Positions 51,640 through 59,929 of a DNA stretch of 64,000 nucleotides are shown here, piece by piece (within the stretch, counting starts at the first letter, position 1; every line of letters starts with the position of its first letter). This DNA comes from Phaeobacter sp. 22II1-1F12B (GTDB lineage: Bacteria > Pseudomonadota > Alphaproteobacteria > Rhodobacterales > Rhodobacteraceae). Both the position numbers and the translations under genes were made by a program. The DNA lies in NCBI RefSeq assembly GCF_002210165.1, contig NZ_AQQP01000001.1, forward strand, positions 434,001 to 498,000, read 5' to 3'. Under the pieces are notes generated by a model. That model saw nothing but the letters and a program-made list of their open reading frames with translations. It was not told where the DNA came from and searched no databases.

Positions 51640-52808
51640 GACACGCCTGCCAGTCTCGTGATGCGGTTCAGTTCCGCTTCGAGCTTTGCAAGCCTGCCGC
51701 CTGACCATTTTACACCGCGCTCCGGCCAGAGAGCGGTTATCCTGAGAACGTCCTGATCCCGGTGCGCTTTCATGTCGATCCGCCCGACGATGCGGTCGCC
51801 TTCCAAAAGCGGAAAGACATAGTAGCCGTATTTGCGCTGCGCTTCGGGCACGAAGATTTCGATACGATAATCGAAGCCGAAGAGGCGTTCGGCTCTGTTC
51901 CTGTCGCGCAAGGCAGGGTCGAACGGGCTTAGAACACGCAAGCGACCGGTCGGGGATTCGACGGGTGCATCCGCAATGTCCGGCCGGGCGAAAACCGCTC
52001 TCTGAGCGCCGCCATCACACGTGATGCGAACCGGGATAAGCGCCCCGGTCCGAACCTGATCCTCGACCCAGGCCTTGGCCTCCTGTGGGGTTACCGTCGC
52101 CCAGAACGCTGCGATTTCGCCCGAGGTCGCAAAGCCAAGCCGGTCGAGCGCGGCATTGCATAGCCAGTCGATGCTTTCGCCGGGATCGGGAGAGCCATTG
52201 GTAACGCAGAGGTTTTCCTCGATCACCCGTTCCGTCAGGTCGTATTGCTTGCGGAAACCATCGCGTCGCGTGACAGTCAAGGCTCCGCTGCGCCAAAGGT
52301 ACTCAAGCGCTGTCTTGGACGGGTGCCATTCCCACCAGCCGCCGCTCGACTTCTTTTCGTCCTTGCCCACATCCGAAGTTCCGACCGGGCCGTGGTCGCG
52401 GATATGACGCAGTACAGGTTCGAATTGTTCGTCAAAGTCATGCCCCTGCCAGCGTTTCCAGCGGGCGCGCAGGGCATCCGCATCGCGCCGAAAGCGAAGG
52501 TGCCAATGACGATAGAATGGCATCGGTATGACCGCGGCGTCATGGGTCCAGTGTTCGAACAAGGCCCTGTCGACATCGTGCAAACGCTTGAGGTGTTTGG
52601 ACCGATAGGCGGGGCGCCGTGCAAACAGGATCAGGTCATGCGCCCGCGCAACGGTGTTGATGCTGTCCAACTGCACAAAGCCAAGCCGCTGAATCAGGGC
52701 GTCCAGATCCGAACCCTTGCCCGGGCCGCTTGGCGCATCCGACAAGTCGTGGCGTTGCATGAAGATCCGCCGCGCTGTCCGGTTGTCCAGTTCGAGCGGG
52801 ATTACCAC
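51597..52808 (-). CDS. AlkX/YcaQ-like winged-helix DNA glycosylase
   Basis: A 403-residue protein of the HTH_42 family (YcaQ/AlkX, AlkZ-related glycosylases that unhook DNA interstrand crosslinks). The N-terminal part has the family segment LGFVQLDSINTVARAHDLIL, in which Q-L-D fits the QxD catalytic motif of the YcaQ branch; YRSKHLKRLHDVDRALFEHW, the central winged-helix repeats and FDYRIEIFVPEAQRKYGYYVFP follow. It overlaps the LacI-type regulator gene by seven bases on the same strand and converges on the dehydrogenase gene. Activity is inferred from the family. Confidence 0.85.
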   Translation of the reverse strand: MVIPLELDNRTARRIFMQRHDLSDAPSGPGKGSDLDALIQRLGFVQLDSINTVARAHDLILFARRPAYRSKHLKRLHDVDRALFEHWTHDAAVIPMPFYRHWHLRFRRDADALRARWKRWQGHDFDEQFEPVLRHIRDHGPVGTSDVGKDEKKSSGGWWEWHPSKTALEYLWRSGALTVTRRDGFRKQYDLTERVIEENLCVTNGSPDPGESIDWLCNAALDRLGFATSGEIAAFWATVTPQEAKAWVEDQVRTGALIPVRITCDGGAQRAVFARPDIADAPVESPTGRLRVLSPFDPALRDRNRAERLFGFDYRIEIFVPEAQRKYGYYVFPLLEGDRIVGRIDMKAHRDQDVLRITALWPERGVKWSGGRLAKLEAELNRITRLAGVSQIEFLPGWLRDPL

Positions 52809-53827
52809 CGTTTCAGCGTGTCGCCATAGGTGATTTTTGGCGTGAGCGTGACGATGTTTTCAACCGGTTGCGGTGGGTCGCTCATCCGGGCCGAAATAAT
52901 TTCGGCGGCCTTGCGCCCGATCTCCAACCGGCAGGCATCCATCGTTGCGAGCTTGCGGGGCAGGCCCTGCAGCAGCTCAACCCCGTTGAACCCGGCAAGC
53001 CCGATCTGACCGGGCACGTCGACGCCTTGTTCCAACAGGTAGAGAAGCCCGCCCGCGCCGATCATGTCATTGGAGTAATAAAGAAAATCAAGGTCAGGCG
53101 AGCGTTCCAGCATCGCCTGCGTCATCTCGCGACCCTTGGCGAGCGCCGAGCCACCTTGGTAGAACGCACGGTCTTCGATCTCGACGCCGTTCTTGGCAAG
53201 CACCTCGGTAAAGCCTTCAAAGCGTTTACGGGCGCGGTGATCGAGCGGCATCTTGGTGCCCATAAAGCCAATGCGGGAAAACCCGGCTTTGAGAATGGCC
53301 TGCGCCATTTCACGCCCGGCGCGGCGGTGCGAGATGCCAACCATCGCATCGACCGGTTTGCCGTCCGTGTCCATGATCTCGACCACGGGGATACCGGCGG
53401 CCTCCAGCATCGTCTGCGAAGCCTCTGAATGTTCCAAACCGGCAATGATGACACCCGAAGGTCGCCAGGACAGCATTTCGTAAAGAACGCGTTCTTCCTT
53501 TTCCGGCAGGTAGTCGGTGACGCCCACAACCGGTTGCAGAACCGTATCCTCGAGCACCTGGTTGATGCCGGTCAGCACCTCGGGAAATACCATGTTCGAG
53601 AGCGAGGGAATGATGACCGCAACAAGGTTCACCCGGTTCGACGCCAGCGCCCCGGCGATCTTGTTAGGCACGTAGCCTAGCTGCTTGGCTGCGGCGAGAA
53701 CCTTTTCCCGGGTTGCCTGGCTTACGTCACCACGGTTCCGCAATACGCGGCTGACCGTCATTTCGGATACACCCGAGGCTTCGGAGACATCGCGAAGGGT
53801 CAGCGGTCGTTTGGCTTCCAGGGACAA
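52802..53827 (-). CDS. LacI-family regulator, gluconate repressor (GntR) type
   Basis: A 341-residue regulator: the LacI helix-turn-helix LRDVSEASGVSEMTVSRVLRN (residues ~11-31), hinge region AAAKQLGYVPNKIAGALAS, and a periplasmic-binding-protein fold (LVAVIIPSLSNMVFPEVLTG, DFLYYSNDMIGAGGLLYLLE). The PEVLTGINQVLE and YSNDMIGAGGL segments are close to the gluconate repressor group. An edd-eda operon with a GntR-type palindrome occurs elsewhere in this window, so regulation of sugar-acid use is plausible. No full TGTTA-N4-TAACA site is visible before its own gene. Confidence 0.85.
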   Translation of the reverse strand: MSLEAKRPLTLRDVSEASGVSEMTVSRVLRNRGDVSQATREKVLAAAKQLGYVPNKIAGALASNRVNLVAVIIPSLSNMVFPEVLTGINQVLEDTVLQPVVGVTDYLPEKEERVLYEMLSWRPSGVIIAGLEHSEASQTMLEAAGIPVVEIMDTDGKPVDAMVGISHRRAGREMAQAILKAGFSRIGFMGTKMPLDHRARKRFEGFTEVLAKNGVEIEDRAFYQGGSALAKGREMTQAMLERSPDLDFLYYSNDMIGAGGLLYLLEQGVDVPGQIGLAGFNGVELLQGLPRKLATMDACRLEIGRKAAEIISARMSDPPQPVENIVTLTPKITYGDTLKRW

Positions 53828-53978
53828 TGGCGTGACCTTCCAGAAATGCGGCCCCGTAAGGCCATACAGTGAATAATACTCAGACGTTAACTTAAACCGA
53901 AACGATTATTCAACAACCTGTTGATACTGGGCGCAAAGGTCATGACAAAGGAGAGCCGTCGCGATAAGAGAGACGCGT

Positions 53979-54055
53979 GGCCCCGTGGCTCAACTGGATA
54001 GAGCAGCCCCCTCCTAAGGGGCAGGTTGCAGGTTCGAATCCTGCCGGGGTCACCA
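53979..54055 (+). tRNA. tRNA-Arg (anticodon CCU)
   Basis: The 77-base sequence folds into a cloverleaf. The acceptor stem is GGCCCCG with CGGGGTC, including one G-U pair. The D-arm carries GGCTCAACTGGATAGAGC. The anticodon stem GCCCC/GGGGC encloses the loop CTCCTAA with anticodon CCT, and the T-arm is GCAGGTTCGAATCCTGC. The discriminator A and CCA end are encoded. It reads AGG codons. Confidence 0.96.
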
Positions 54056-54170
54056 ATTCTCAAAAGCAGCGTTTCACGCAAACTTGTGCAGTTGCTTGCG
54101 GTGCAGGTGATATTGATGTCGGCAGTGACCGGTTCGTGGCGAATTGGGCGTTGAACCAGCGTGGGATTCA

Positions 54171-54245
54171 TGGTGGGCGATACAAGGTTCGAACTTGTGA
54201 CCCCTTCGATGTCAACGAAGTGCTCTACCACTGAGCTAATCGCCC
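54171..54245 (-). tRNA. tRNA-Val (anticodon GAC)
   Basis: Read on the minus strand, the acceptor stem is GGGCGAT with ATCGCCC. The D-arm is TAGCTCAGTGGTAGAGC. The anticodon stem CTTCG/CGAAG holds the loop TTGACAT with anticodon GAC, and the T-arm is ACAAGTTCGAACCTTGT with a non-Watson-Crick outer position. The CCA end is encoded at 54171-54173. It faces tRNA-Arg convergently. Confidence 0.95.
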
Positions 54246-54398
54246 ATGAATCCCGGTTTGCGCCTTCGCTCCACATGCGTGGAGCGCGGTTATGTCCGCG
54301 CCGGTAGCGGGTCTATAAAAGGAGTCGTTGGGGTGATCAAGGGCTTTTGATACGGAATGTTTCCGGGCTATGATCCGGAGCGTCGATAGGGAGAAGAG

Positions 54399-55259
54399 AT
54401 GCCCCAGCCTGCATTTCACTTGGTAGAACCGCTGCGGAAACTTTCCAGCGTCGTTTTCGCGTCGCCACATTCCTGCAGCGACTACCCCGAAGAATTTCTG
54501 AAGCAGAGCCAACTGGATGAGCACGCGATTCGTTCTTCGGAAGATGCTTTCGTGGATCGGTTGTTCTCATGCGCCCCTGAATTCGGTGCGCCGTTGCTGC
54601 TTGCTGGTGTCCCGCGTGCCTATCTCGACATGAATCGCAGCGCCGATGAACTTGATCCTGCTTTGATCGAAGGTGTCAGGCGGCAGGGCCACAATCCGAG
54701 AATTGCCAGTGGATTGGGCGTGATCCCTCGCGTCGTGGCAAACGGCAGGGCCATTTACCGGGGCAAGATTCCCCGTGCAGAAGCAGCGACACGGATCCGA
54801 GATTACTGGAAACCCTACCACGCGGTGCTTCAGGATGTTCTGAATCAGGCACATGCGGTGTTCGGCGAAGCAATCCTGATTGACTGCCACTCGATGCCGC
54901 ACGAGGCGATGGAGGGCAGTTCGCGGAACCGTGGGGGCATGCCGGAAGTCGTTCTCGGCGATCGCTTTGGTGCCGCCGCTGGCAGGGATGTGGTCGACCG
55001 GATCGAGGCTTGTTTTTCCGCCGCCGGTCTAAAGGTGACGCGAAATGCGCCCTTCGCAGGTGCCTATGTAACTCAGGCCTATGGCCGCCCGTCCCGGCGC
55101 CAACATGCCATCCAGATTGAAATCGACCGTTCGCTTTACATGAATGAACGCACGATTGAGCCGGCACCGCATTTCGAAGAGGTCGCAGGGCTTTTGCGCG
55201 GAGTGGTCGGGCAGATCGTTGAAATCGGTCGTGAATGCGTCCCGGTGGCGGCAGAATAA
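54399..55259 (+). CDS. N-formylglutamate amidohydrolase
   Basis: The 286-residue protein belongs to the N-formylglutamate amidohydrolase family, which ends one branch of histidine degradation by releasing formate. Visible are VVFASPHSCSDYPEEFL with the conserved histidine, EDAFVDRLF, the arginine-rich RAYLDMNRSADELD, the metal-binding LIDCHSMPHEAM and the end region GRPSRRQHAIQIEIDRSLYM. No other hut gene lies nearby, so the substrate may be a different N-formyl amino acid. It follows the tRNA pair and converges on dinB. Confidence 0.88.
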   Translation: MPQPAFHLVEPLRKLSSVVFASPHSCSDYPEEFLKQSQLDEHAIRSSEDAFVDRLFSCAPEFGAPLLLAGVPRAYLDMNRSADELDPALIEGVRRQGHNPRIASGLGVIPRVVANGRAIYRGKIPRAEAATRIRDYWKPYHAVLQDVLNQAHAVFGEAILIDCHSMPHEAMEGSSRNRGGMPEVVLGDRFGAAAGRDVVDRIEACFSAAGLKVTRNAPFAGAYVTQAYGRPSRRQHAIQIEIDRSLYMNERTIEPAPHFEEVAGLLRGVVGQIVEIGRECVPVAAE

Positions 55260-55310
55260 TCAGCGATCTTCTTATCGCGAACCAGTTCGCGCCGCCTGTG
55301 GCGGCACGAT

Positions 55311-55400
55311 GCCTCCGGCGGGGATATTTTGATACCCAAAGAAGCAGAAGAGTCCTGAATTTCTTTGGGTCTTAAATATCCCGGGGTTTGGGGCAGAGCC
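55311..55400. repeat. Interspersed inverted repeat, copy B (convergent junction amidohydrolase/dinB)
   Basis: The full-length copy reads GCCTCCGGCGGGGATATTTT at the left, then ACCCAAAGAA (55334-55343), a 17-base spacer and TTCTTTGGGT (55361-55370), then AAATATCCCGGGG. GGGATATTT (55321-55329) and AAATATCCC (55374-55382) form an outer stem. A TTGGGGC-AGA-GCCCCAA hairpin follows. Copies A and C share the same words. It occupies most of the gap between two convergent genes. Confidence 0.75.
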
Positions 55401-55430
55401 CCAATCGCATGGTCGGCCAACCTTGATACC

Positions 55431-56699
55431 TCACCGGAGCGCGCGGCCTTTCAGGATGGCATCTGGTCCAAACCTTGCGCGTATTGAATCTGTCGCGTGC
55501 TCCGAGTTGATGCGCCGGGAATGATTGGGGGCGAGAAGGTCTGACTGTGCTTCTGTGCCAGACTCTTCGCATAAGTCGGAAAGGCCGCAGCCGATCAGCC
55601 TGAAAGGCGCCAATTCGATGGCATGATCAAGAAGTGCTCGCGCTTCTCTATATATGGTGTCGGCCATGTGTGTCGGACTGCGCAGCTTATGCCTGCGCGT
55701 GATCGAACTGTGGTCGGCACGTTTCAATTTAAGGGCAACGACATGGCCTGAGAGGTCCCGCGCCTTTGCCCGATCTGCGACCTGCACCGAGAGGCGCCAA
55801 AGATGGCCATCCAAAACCTCCGGATCAGCCGTATCTTCATTGAACGTCGTTTCTTTCGATATGGATTTCACGGGCTCGTTGGCAGAGACCGGTCGGTGAT
55901 CTTCGCCCTGCGCGAGATGCCACAACCTTTCGCCTGTGCTGCCGAAACGCGTGACAAGTTCCTCCCGATCCCAGCGGAGTAGATCCGAGAAACTGCGGAT
56001 TCCAACCTTTTCGAGAGATTGCTGTGCCGAAGGACCGATGCCCCATATCAGCCGCACGGGTTTGTCCCGCAGAAAATCCGCGGTCTCTTTCTTGCCTATC
56101 AGTGAGAAGCCACGTGGCTTGTCGAGGTCGGACGCCACTTTCGCAAGAAATTTGTTGTAGGAGAGACCGATCGAGCCGGTGACGCCCAGTTCTTCTTTCA
56201 TGCGTTTGACAAGCCTTGCCAGCATGATGGCAGGGGGCGCCCCGTGCAGACGCTCGGTGCCTGAAAGGTCGAGAAACGCTTCGTCGAGGGACAAAGGCTG
56301 GACCGCCGGTGTCAGGCTCTCCATCATCTTTCGGATTTCGCGGGAAACTTCGACATAAAGCGACATGCGCGGTTTCACGATTACCGCGTCGGGGCAGAGT
56401 TTCAGCGCTTGAAACATCGGCATGGCCGATCTGACGCCTCGTATCCGGGCGATGTAGCACGCGGTCGAAACGACTCCTCGCCGACCGCCGCCGATTATTA
56501 CGGGTTTGTCGGCGAGCTCCGGGTTTTCGCGCTTTTCGACGCTCGCATAAAAGGCATCACAGTCCATATGCGCGATCTTCAGTTCGAACAGTTCTTCGTG
56601 CGTGGTGATGCGCATGCTGCCGCAGTGCGGGCAGCGTGCCGCTTTCGTCTGGGAGGGCAATTCCAGTGCCCGGGCGCATTCGCGGCAGAGAGAAGCCAT
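55431..56699 (-). CDS. dinB: DNA polymerase IV (DinB) with N-terminal zinc ribbon
   Basis: DinB is an active Y-family translesion polymerase. The 422-residue protein begins with a zinc ribbon, Cys5/Cys8 and Cys23/Cys26 (CRECARALE and CPHCGS), as in a subset of alphaproteobacterial DinB proteins. The catalytic acids follow in IAHMDCDAFYASVEKR and LSLDEAFLDLSG. The helix-hairpin KPVRLIWGIGPSAQQSLEKV and a little-finger domain complete it. The ATG at 56699 is chosen to include the zinc ribbon; the longer frame runs into the NUDIX promoter. No GTTC-N7-GTTC box is seen upstream, unlike imuB. Confidence 0.95.
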   Translation of the reverse strand: MASLCRECARALELPSQTKAARCPHCGSMRITTHEELFELKIAHMDCDAFYASVEKRENPELADKPVIIGGGRRGVVSTACYIARIRGVRSAMPMFQALKLCPDAVIVKPRMSLYVEVSREIRKMMESLTPAVQPLSLDEAFLDLSGTERLHGAPPAIMLARLVKRMKEELGVTGSIGLSYNKFLAKVASDLDKPRGFSLIGKKETADFLRDKPVRLIWGIGPSAQQSLEKVGIRSFSDLLRWDREELVTRFGSTGERLWHLAQGEDHRPVSANEPVKSISKETTFNEDTADPEVLDGHLWRLSVQVADRAKARDLSGHVVALKLKRADHSSITRRHKLRSPTHMADTIYREARALLDHAIELAPFRLIGCGLSDLCEESGTEAQSDLLAPNHSRRINSEHATDSIRARFGPDAILKGRALR

Positions 56700-56799
56700 G
56701 GGATCGTGTCGTTTCTCAGAGACTGGTCTAGATGATAGGCATTCTTCGGCACCGTCGCCAGAGCGTGATGGTGCCGATCTGTCGGTCAGGAGTTCGGAA

Positions 56800-57216
56800 A
56801 TGGAGTTTTCGGGTGCGAAAGTAGCGGTATTTCTCGGCTCGCAATTGCTCGTCATCCGCAGGGACATGAAGCCTGACATCCCGTTTCCGGGGTATTGGGA
56901 TCTGCCGGGTGGCGGGCGGGAAAACGGGGAAACGCCGCAGGAATGCGCGCTGCGTGAGACTTACGAGGAAGTCGGTCTTGTACTGCAGGAAGAAGAACTT
57001 GTCTGGTCGGCGATTTCGCAGCGTCCGGAGGGAGTGAGCTGGTTCTTTGTGGCGCATCTGCCGGTCGGCCGAACGCGGGACATTCGTTTTGGAAATGAAG
57101 GTCAGGGATGGGCCGTCATGCGCCCCGAAGATTATTGCCGCGATGCGATGGCGATTCCGAATTTTGCCGAGCATCTGTCAACTTATCTGGGATTGGATGG
57201 GGCCGGTGCGGGCTGA
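56800..57216 (+). CDS. NUDIX hydrolase
   Basis: A 138-residue hydrolase of nucleoside diphosphates linked to another moiety. The NUDIX box is complete: GGRENGETPQECALRETYEE, then VGL, with G-x5-E-x7-RE-x2-EE-x-G spacing. The start at 56800 (MEFSGAKVAVFLGSQLLVIR) gives the usual compact domain. It is divergent from dinB across 100 bp. The substrate cannot be told; a housecleaning role on oxidised nucleotides is possible. Confidence 0.9.
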   Translation: MEFSGAKVAVFLGSQLLVIRRDMKPDIPFPGYWDLPGGGRENGETPQECALRETYEEVGLVLQEEELVWSAISQRPEGVSWFFVAHLPVGRTRDIRFGNEGQGWAVMRPEDYCRDAMAIPNFAEHLSTYLGLDGAGAG

Positions 57217-57246
57217 TGTTCAAGTCCGCCGGCCCCTAACGAAAGG

Positions 57247-57268
57247 CCCCCCGCGCTTTCGCGGGGGG
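57247..57268. terminator. GC-rich hairpin between convergent NUDIX and pyrF genes
   Basis: CCCCCCGCG (57247-57255) pairs with CGCGGGGGG (57260-57268) around a CTTT loop. There is no long T-tract on either side, so termination efficiency is uncertain. It occupies the junction between convergent genes. The remaining 170 bases up to pyrF show no recognisable feature. Confidence 0.6.
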
Positions 57269-57441
57269 AGGTGACGAACCACAGGAAGACAAGGTTCGTC
57301 GGGGGAGTGTCTCGCTTTCAGTGTCGCCTATAGGTGCATTTCCCGAAAGTAGGGATTGCCTTACCTAGGGTAAGTGAATCGAGATTGTGCCCTGACGGGA
57401 ACAAAACGGCGGAAAATCGCGGTCAAAATGCAAATGGTTGC

Positions 57442-58143
57442 TTAATTGCTGACCGTTTTCATCTCGTCGAGAATGGCGGCGACAGCGGCGCGGGGCGCGG
57501 GTGCTCCATAGATCGGGCGGCCGACGACCACGTGATCTGCCCCGTTCGCGATGGCTTCTCCGGGAGTGGCGGTGCGTTTCTGGTCGCCTTTCGCGCTGCC
57601 GGCGGGGCGAACGCCGGGTGTCACGATCAGCCGGTCATGCGCTTCGGGAAGAGCGCGGATCGCGGCGGCTTCCTGCGGGGACGCGATGACCCCGTCCGCC
57701 CCGGCGTCAAATGCGTTTCCGGCGCGGTTCAGGACCAGATCGGCAACGTCACCTTCTTTCATGAGACCTGCGTCCAGATCGGCGCGGTCGAGCGATGTCA
57801 GGATCGTCACGCCAAGGATCTTGAGCTTGCTGCCTGCCGCCCCCTGCTTGGCTGCACGGATGACATGCGGGTCACCGTGGACCGTCAGAAAGTCGAGATC
57901 AAAGCGCGAAAGGCCCCGTACGGCATTTTCGATAGTATTGGAGATATCGAAGAGCTTCATGTCGAGGAAAATGCGTTTGCCGTGTTCCTGGATCAATTCG
58001 TTGGCGAGAGCGAGACCGCCTGTTGTCAGCATACCGAGGCCGATCTTGTAAAAGCCGACGCTGTCGCCAAGCTGCTCGGTCAGGGCCAGCCCCTGCACCG
58101 CGTCTGGTACATCGAGCGCGACAATCAGCCGTTCATCGGTCAT
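57442..58143 (-). CDS. pyrF: Orotidine 5'-phosphate decarboxylase
   Basis: PyrF makes UMP from OMP. The 233-residue protein has the catalytic D-x-K-x2-D tetrad segment IFLDMKLFDISNTIENAV, preceded by LIVALDVPDAVQGLAL and followed by TVHGDPHVIRAAKQGA, VTPGVRPAGSAKGDQKR and the phosphate-binding DHVVVGRPIYGAPAP. The start at 58143 (MTDERLIVALDVPD) matches the family. It is divergent from the acidic membrane protein gene. Confidence 0.95.
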   Translation of the reverse strand: MTDERLIVALDVPDAVQGLALTEQLGDSVGFYKIGLGMLTTGGLALANELIQEHGKRIFLDMKLFDISNTIENAVRGLSRFDLDFLTVHGDPHVIRAAKQGAAGSKLKILGVTILTSLDRADLDAGLMKEGDVADLVLNRAGNAFDAGADGVIASPQEAAAIRALPEAHDRLIVTPGVRPAGSAKGDQKRTATPGEAIANGADHVVVGRPIYGAPAPRAAVAAILDEMKTVSN

Positions 58144-58263
58144 GCGGGATCTCCGTCTGGGCTTTGGCGTTGATGAGGGCCACATAATCGAGTTCGGGAA
58201 CCGATACCAGTGTTTCGACGTTCGCCCCATGTCTGGTCGAAACATTTGGGATGGAGCACTTTC

Positions 58264-59709
58264 ATGGCAGAAGCGGAAGATACCGGAAAATCATCGGGTG
58301 ACAGCTCGGCGTCGAAGTCGCAAAATGCGGCCGGAACGTCTGGAAATGTCGGGGCCAGGACGGGTCATTTAGCCGGTCGAACGAAGTCAAAGTCGCTTGG
58401 CGTATTTCCAATGATCGTGGGTCTGGGCGTTGCGGTCGCTGTTGTCATCGGTCTCGTGATGAATTTCTCGGGCAGTTCGACCGAAACGGCGCAGGCTACA
58501 AGTGCCGAAGAGACAAGCGCGGCAGAACCCGTTTCTGAGGATGCTGCTTCGGTGAATGACGCTGAAGATACGCAAGAGGCTGCAGTTGAGTCCGAGGCGG
58601 CCGAGGGCGAGGCCGAGACGGCTTCCGTTGATGGTGCCGAGAACTCTGCGGAGCCTTCCGAGGAACAAGCGCAGGCCGATGCCGAAAGTACGTCTGAAGA
58701 CGCAGTTGAGCAGGCCGACGCGAGCTCCGGCAACGAGGCTCAGGGTGATGAAAGCACGGCGATGGCAGAGCAGGAAGCTGCAGGCGAAGGTGCATCGAGT
58801 TCCGCTTCCGCCGAAGCTGCGCCGGTTGCGGCGGAAGAGGCTGGTTCGGAGGCCGCAGCGGTCGAAAGTGATTCCTCTGATACGACCGAGACTGCAAGTG
58901 CTGATAGTGAGAGCAGTGATACGGCGGCTTCGGGAGACGTGACTGAGGAAGACACCGCTTCGGCAGGGGATGATGCCGCAGAAGCTGAGGAAGCGGAGAC
59001 TGAATCCGCAGCAGAAAGTTCAGGTGATGAGAACGAAGCCCAAGCGGCCTCGGCTAACGCTTCCGACACTAATTCGTCAGATGAAACTGGCGAAATGACT
59101 GCAAATGCGGAAAACGGCTCGGATCAGCAATCTGCAGATGGAAGCGAGACCACAACGTCTGCGGAATCGACCAGTGGTGAAGGTGCCGATACCGGCGAAG
59201 CGACAACTGAGACGATGGTTGCAGCGGACAGTGCGGAAGATGCCTCGCCAAACGAGACTAGCCAAGCTGTCGAGACGACCGCCAACGACGAAAGCAACAC
59301 GGAACAGCAATCCCTGGCAGCAAATGATGGAACATCTTCAGAAGAGACGGCCAGTTCGGAAGCCGCGAACAACGATGAGACAGCCAACGTGACGGCATCC
59401 GATCAGGAAGAAACTCCGGCGTCGGATCAGGCAGCTTCATCGGAGACCGCCGGTTCCGAGGAAGAAATGGCGATGGAGGAGGAAGCCGCAAGCGGTGATG
59501 CAGAGCAATCGCAAGCCAGCAGTGCGGAACCTCAGAATCAATCGTCAGCGATGACAACGGCCCAGATTGAAGCGCTTGAACAGGCCGCGACTTCGGCTCT
59601 CGAAGCGTCAAAGGCGGCGGCAAGCGCGGCTCAAGAGGCGGCAAATGCGGCCGCAGCGGCTGTCGAAGCTTTGCGACAGGCAAATGAAACGATGCAATCG
59701 GGCGGGTAG
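58264..59709 (+). CDS. Acidic low-complexity single-pass membrane protein, unknown function
   Basis: A 481-residue protein. A short cytoplasmic part (to about residue 45) precedes one membrane helix, FPMIVGLGVAVAVVIGLVM. About 360 residues of Ala, Glu, Ser, Thr and Asp-rich sequence with almost no basic or hydrophobic residues follow, so it should be disordered and strongly negative. The C-terminal ~50 residues form an alanine-rich coiled coil (AQIEALEQAATSALEASKAA onward). The architecture recalls alphaproteobacterial Mic60-like proteins, but no mitofilin domain is visible. A clear terminator follows. I recognise no family. Confidence 0.75.
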   Translation: MAEAEDTGKSSGDSSASKSQNAAGTSGNVGARTGHLAGRTKSKSLGVFPMIVGLGVAVAVVIGLVMNFSGSSTETAQATSAEETSAAEPVSEDAASVNDAEDTQEAAVESEAAEGEAETASVDGAENSAEPSEEQAQADAESTSEDAVEQADASSGNEAQGDESTAMAEQEAAGEGASSSASAEAAPVAAEEAGSEAAAVESDSSDTTETASADSESSDTAASGDVTEEDTASAGDDAAEAEEAETESAAESSGDENEAQAASANASDTNSSDETGEMTANAENGSDQQSADGSETTTSAESTSGEGADTGEATTETMVAADSAEDASPNETSQAVETTANDESNTEQQSLAANDGTSSEETASSEAANNDETANVTASDQEETPASDQAASSETAGSEEEMAMEEEAASGDAEQSQASSAEPQNQSSAMTTAQIEALEQAATSALEASKAAASAAQEAANAAAAAVEALRQANETMQSGG

Positions 59710-59738
59710 CGACCTTGCCAAAGGCGACGCCAAGAAAT

Positions 59739-59775
59739 GGCGGAACGGTAGGACCCCCGTTCCGCCTTTATTCTT
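59739..59775 (+). terminator. Intrinsic terminator after the acidic membrane protein gene
   Basis: GGCGGAACGG (59739-59748) and CCGTTCCGCC (59757-59766) form a 10-bp stem with an 8-base loop, followed by TTTATTCTTTT. This is a classical rho-independent terminator. Confidence 0.85.
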
Positions 59776-59826
59776 TTGAAATTGCCCAAGCCACTCCGAA
59801 ACCTTGCCAAAAGTTGTCCGGGATAT

Positions 59827-59854
59827 CTTGAACGGGCGAATGAATTGCCCATCT
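59827..59854 (+). promoter_or_regulatory. Heat-shock (RpoH, sigma-32) promoter of clpB
   Basis: CTTGAAC at 59827-59833 and CCCATCT at 59848-59854, separated by 14 bases, match the sigma-32 consensus (CTTGAAA, 11-16 bases, CCCCATnT). It stands about 75 bp before the clpB ATG and fits the known heat-shock control of clpB. Confidence 0.8.
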
Positions 59855-59929
59855 CTTTATCGAGGCCCATAAAAAGGCGTGCCGCAAAGCGGGCGCCGAC
59901 GAGACGGGCGCTTTATAAAGGAGAAAACG

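Noticed and set aside
54269-54288. CGCTCCAC-ATGC-GTGGAGCG hairpin upstream of tRNA-Val
   Set aside because: It has no T-tract and no gene end beside it; probably incidental, so not listed as a terminator.
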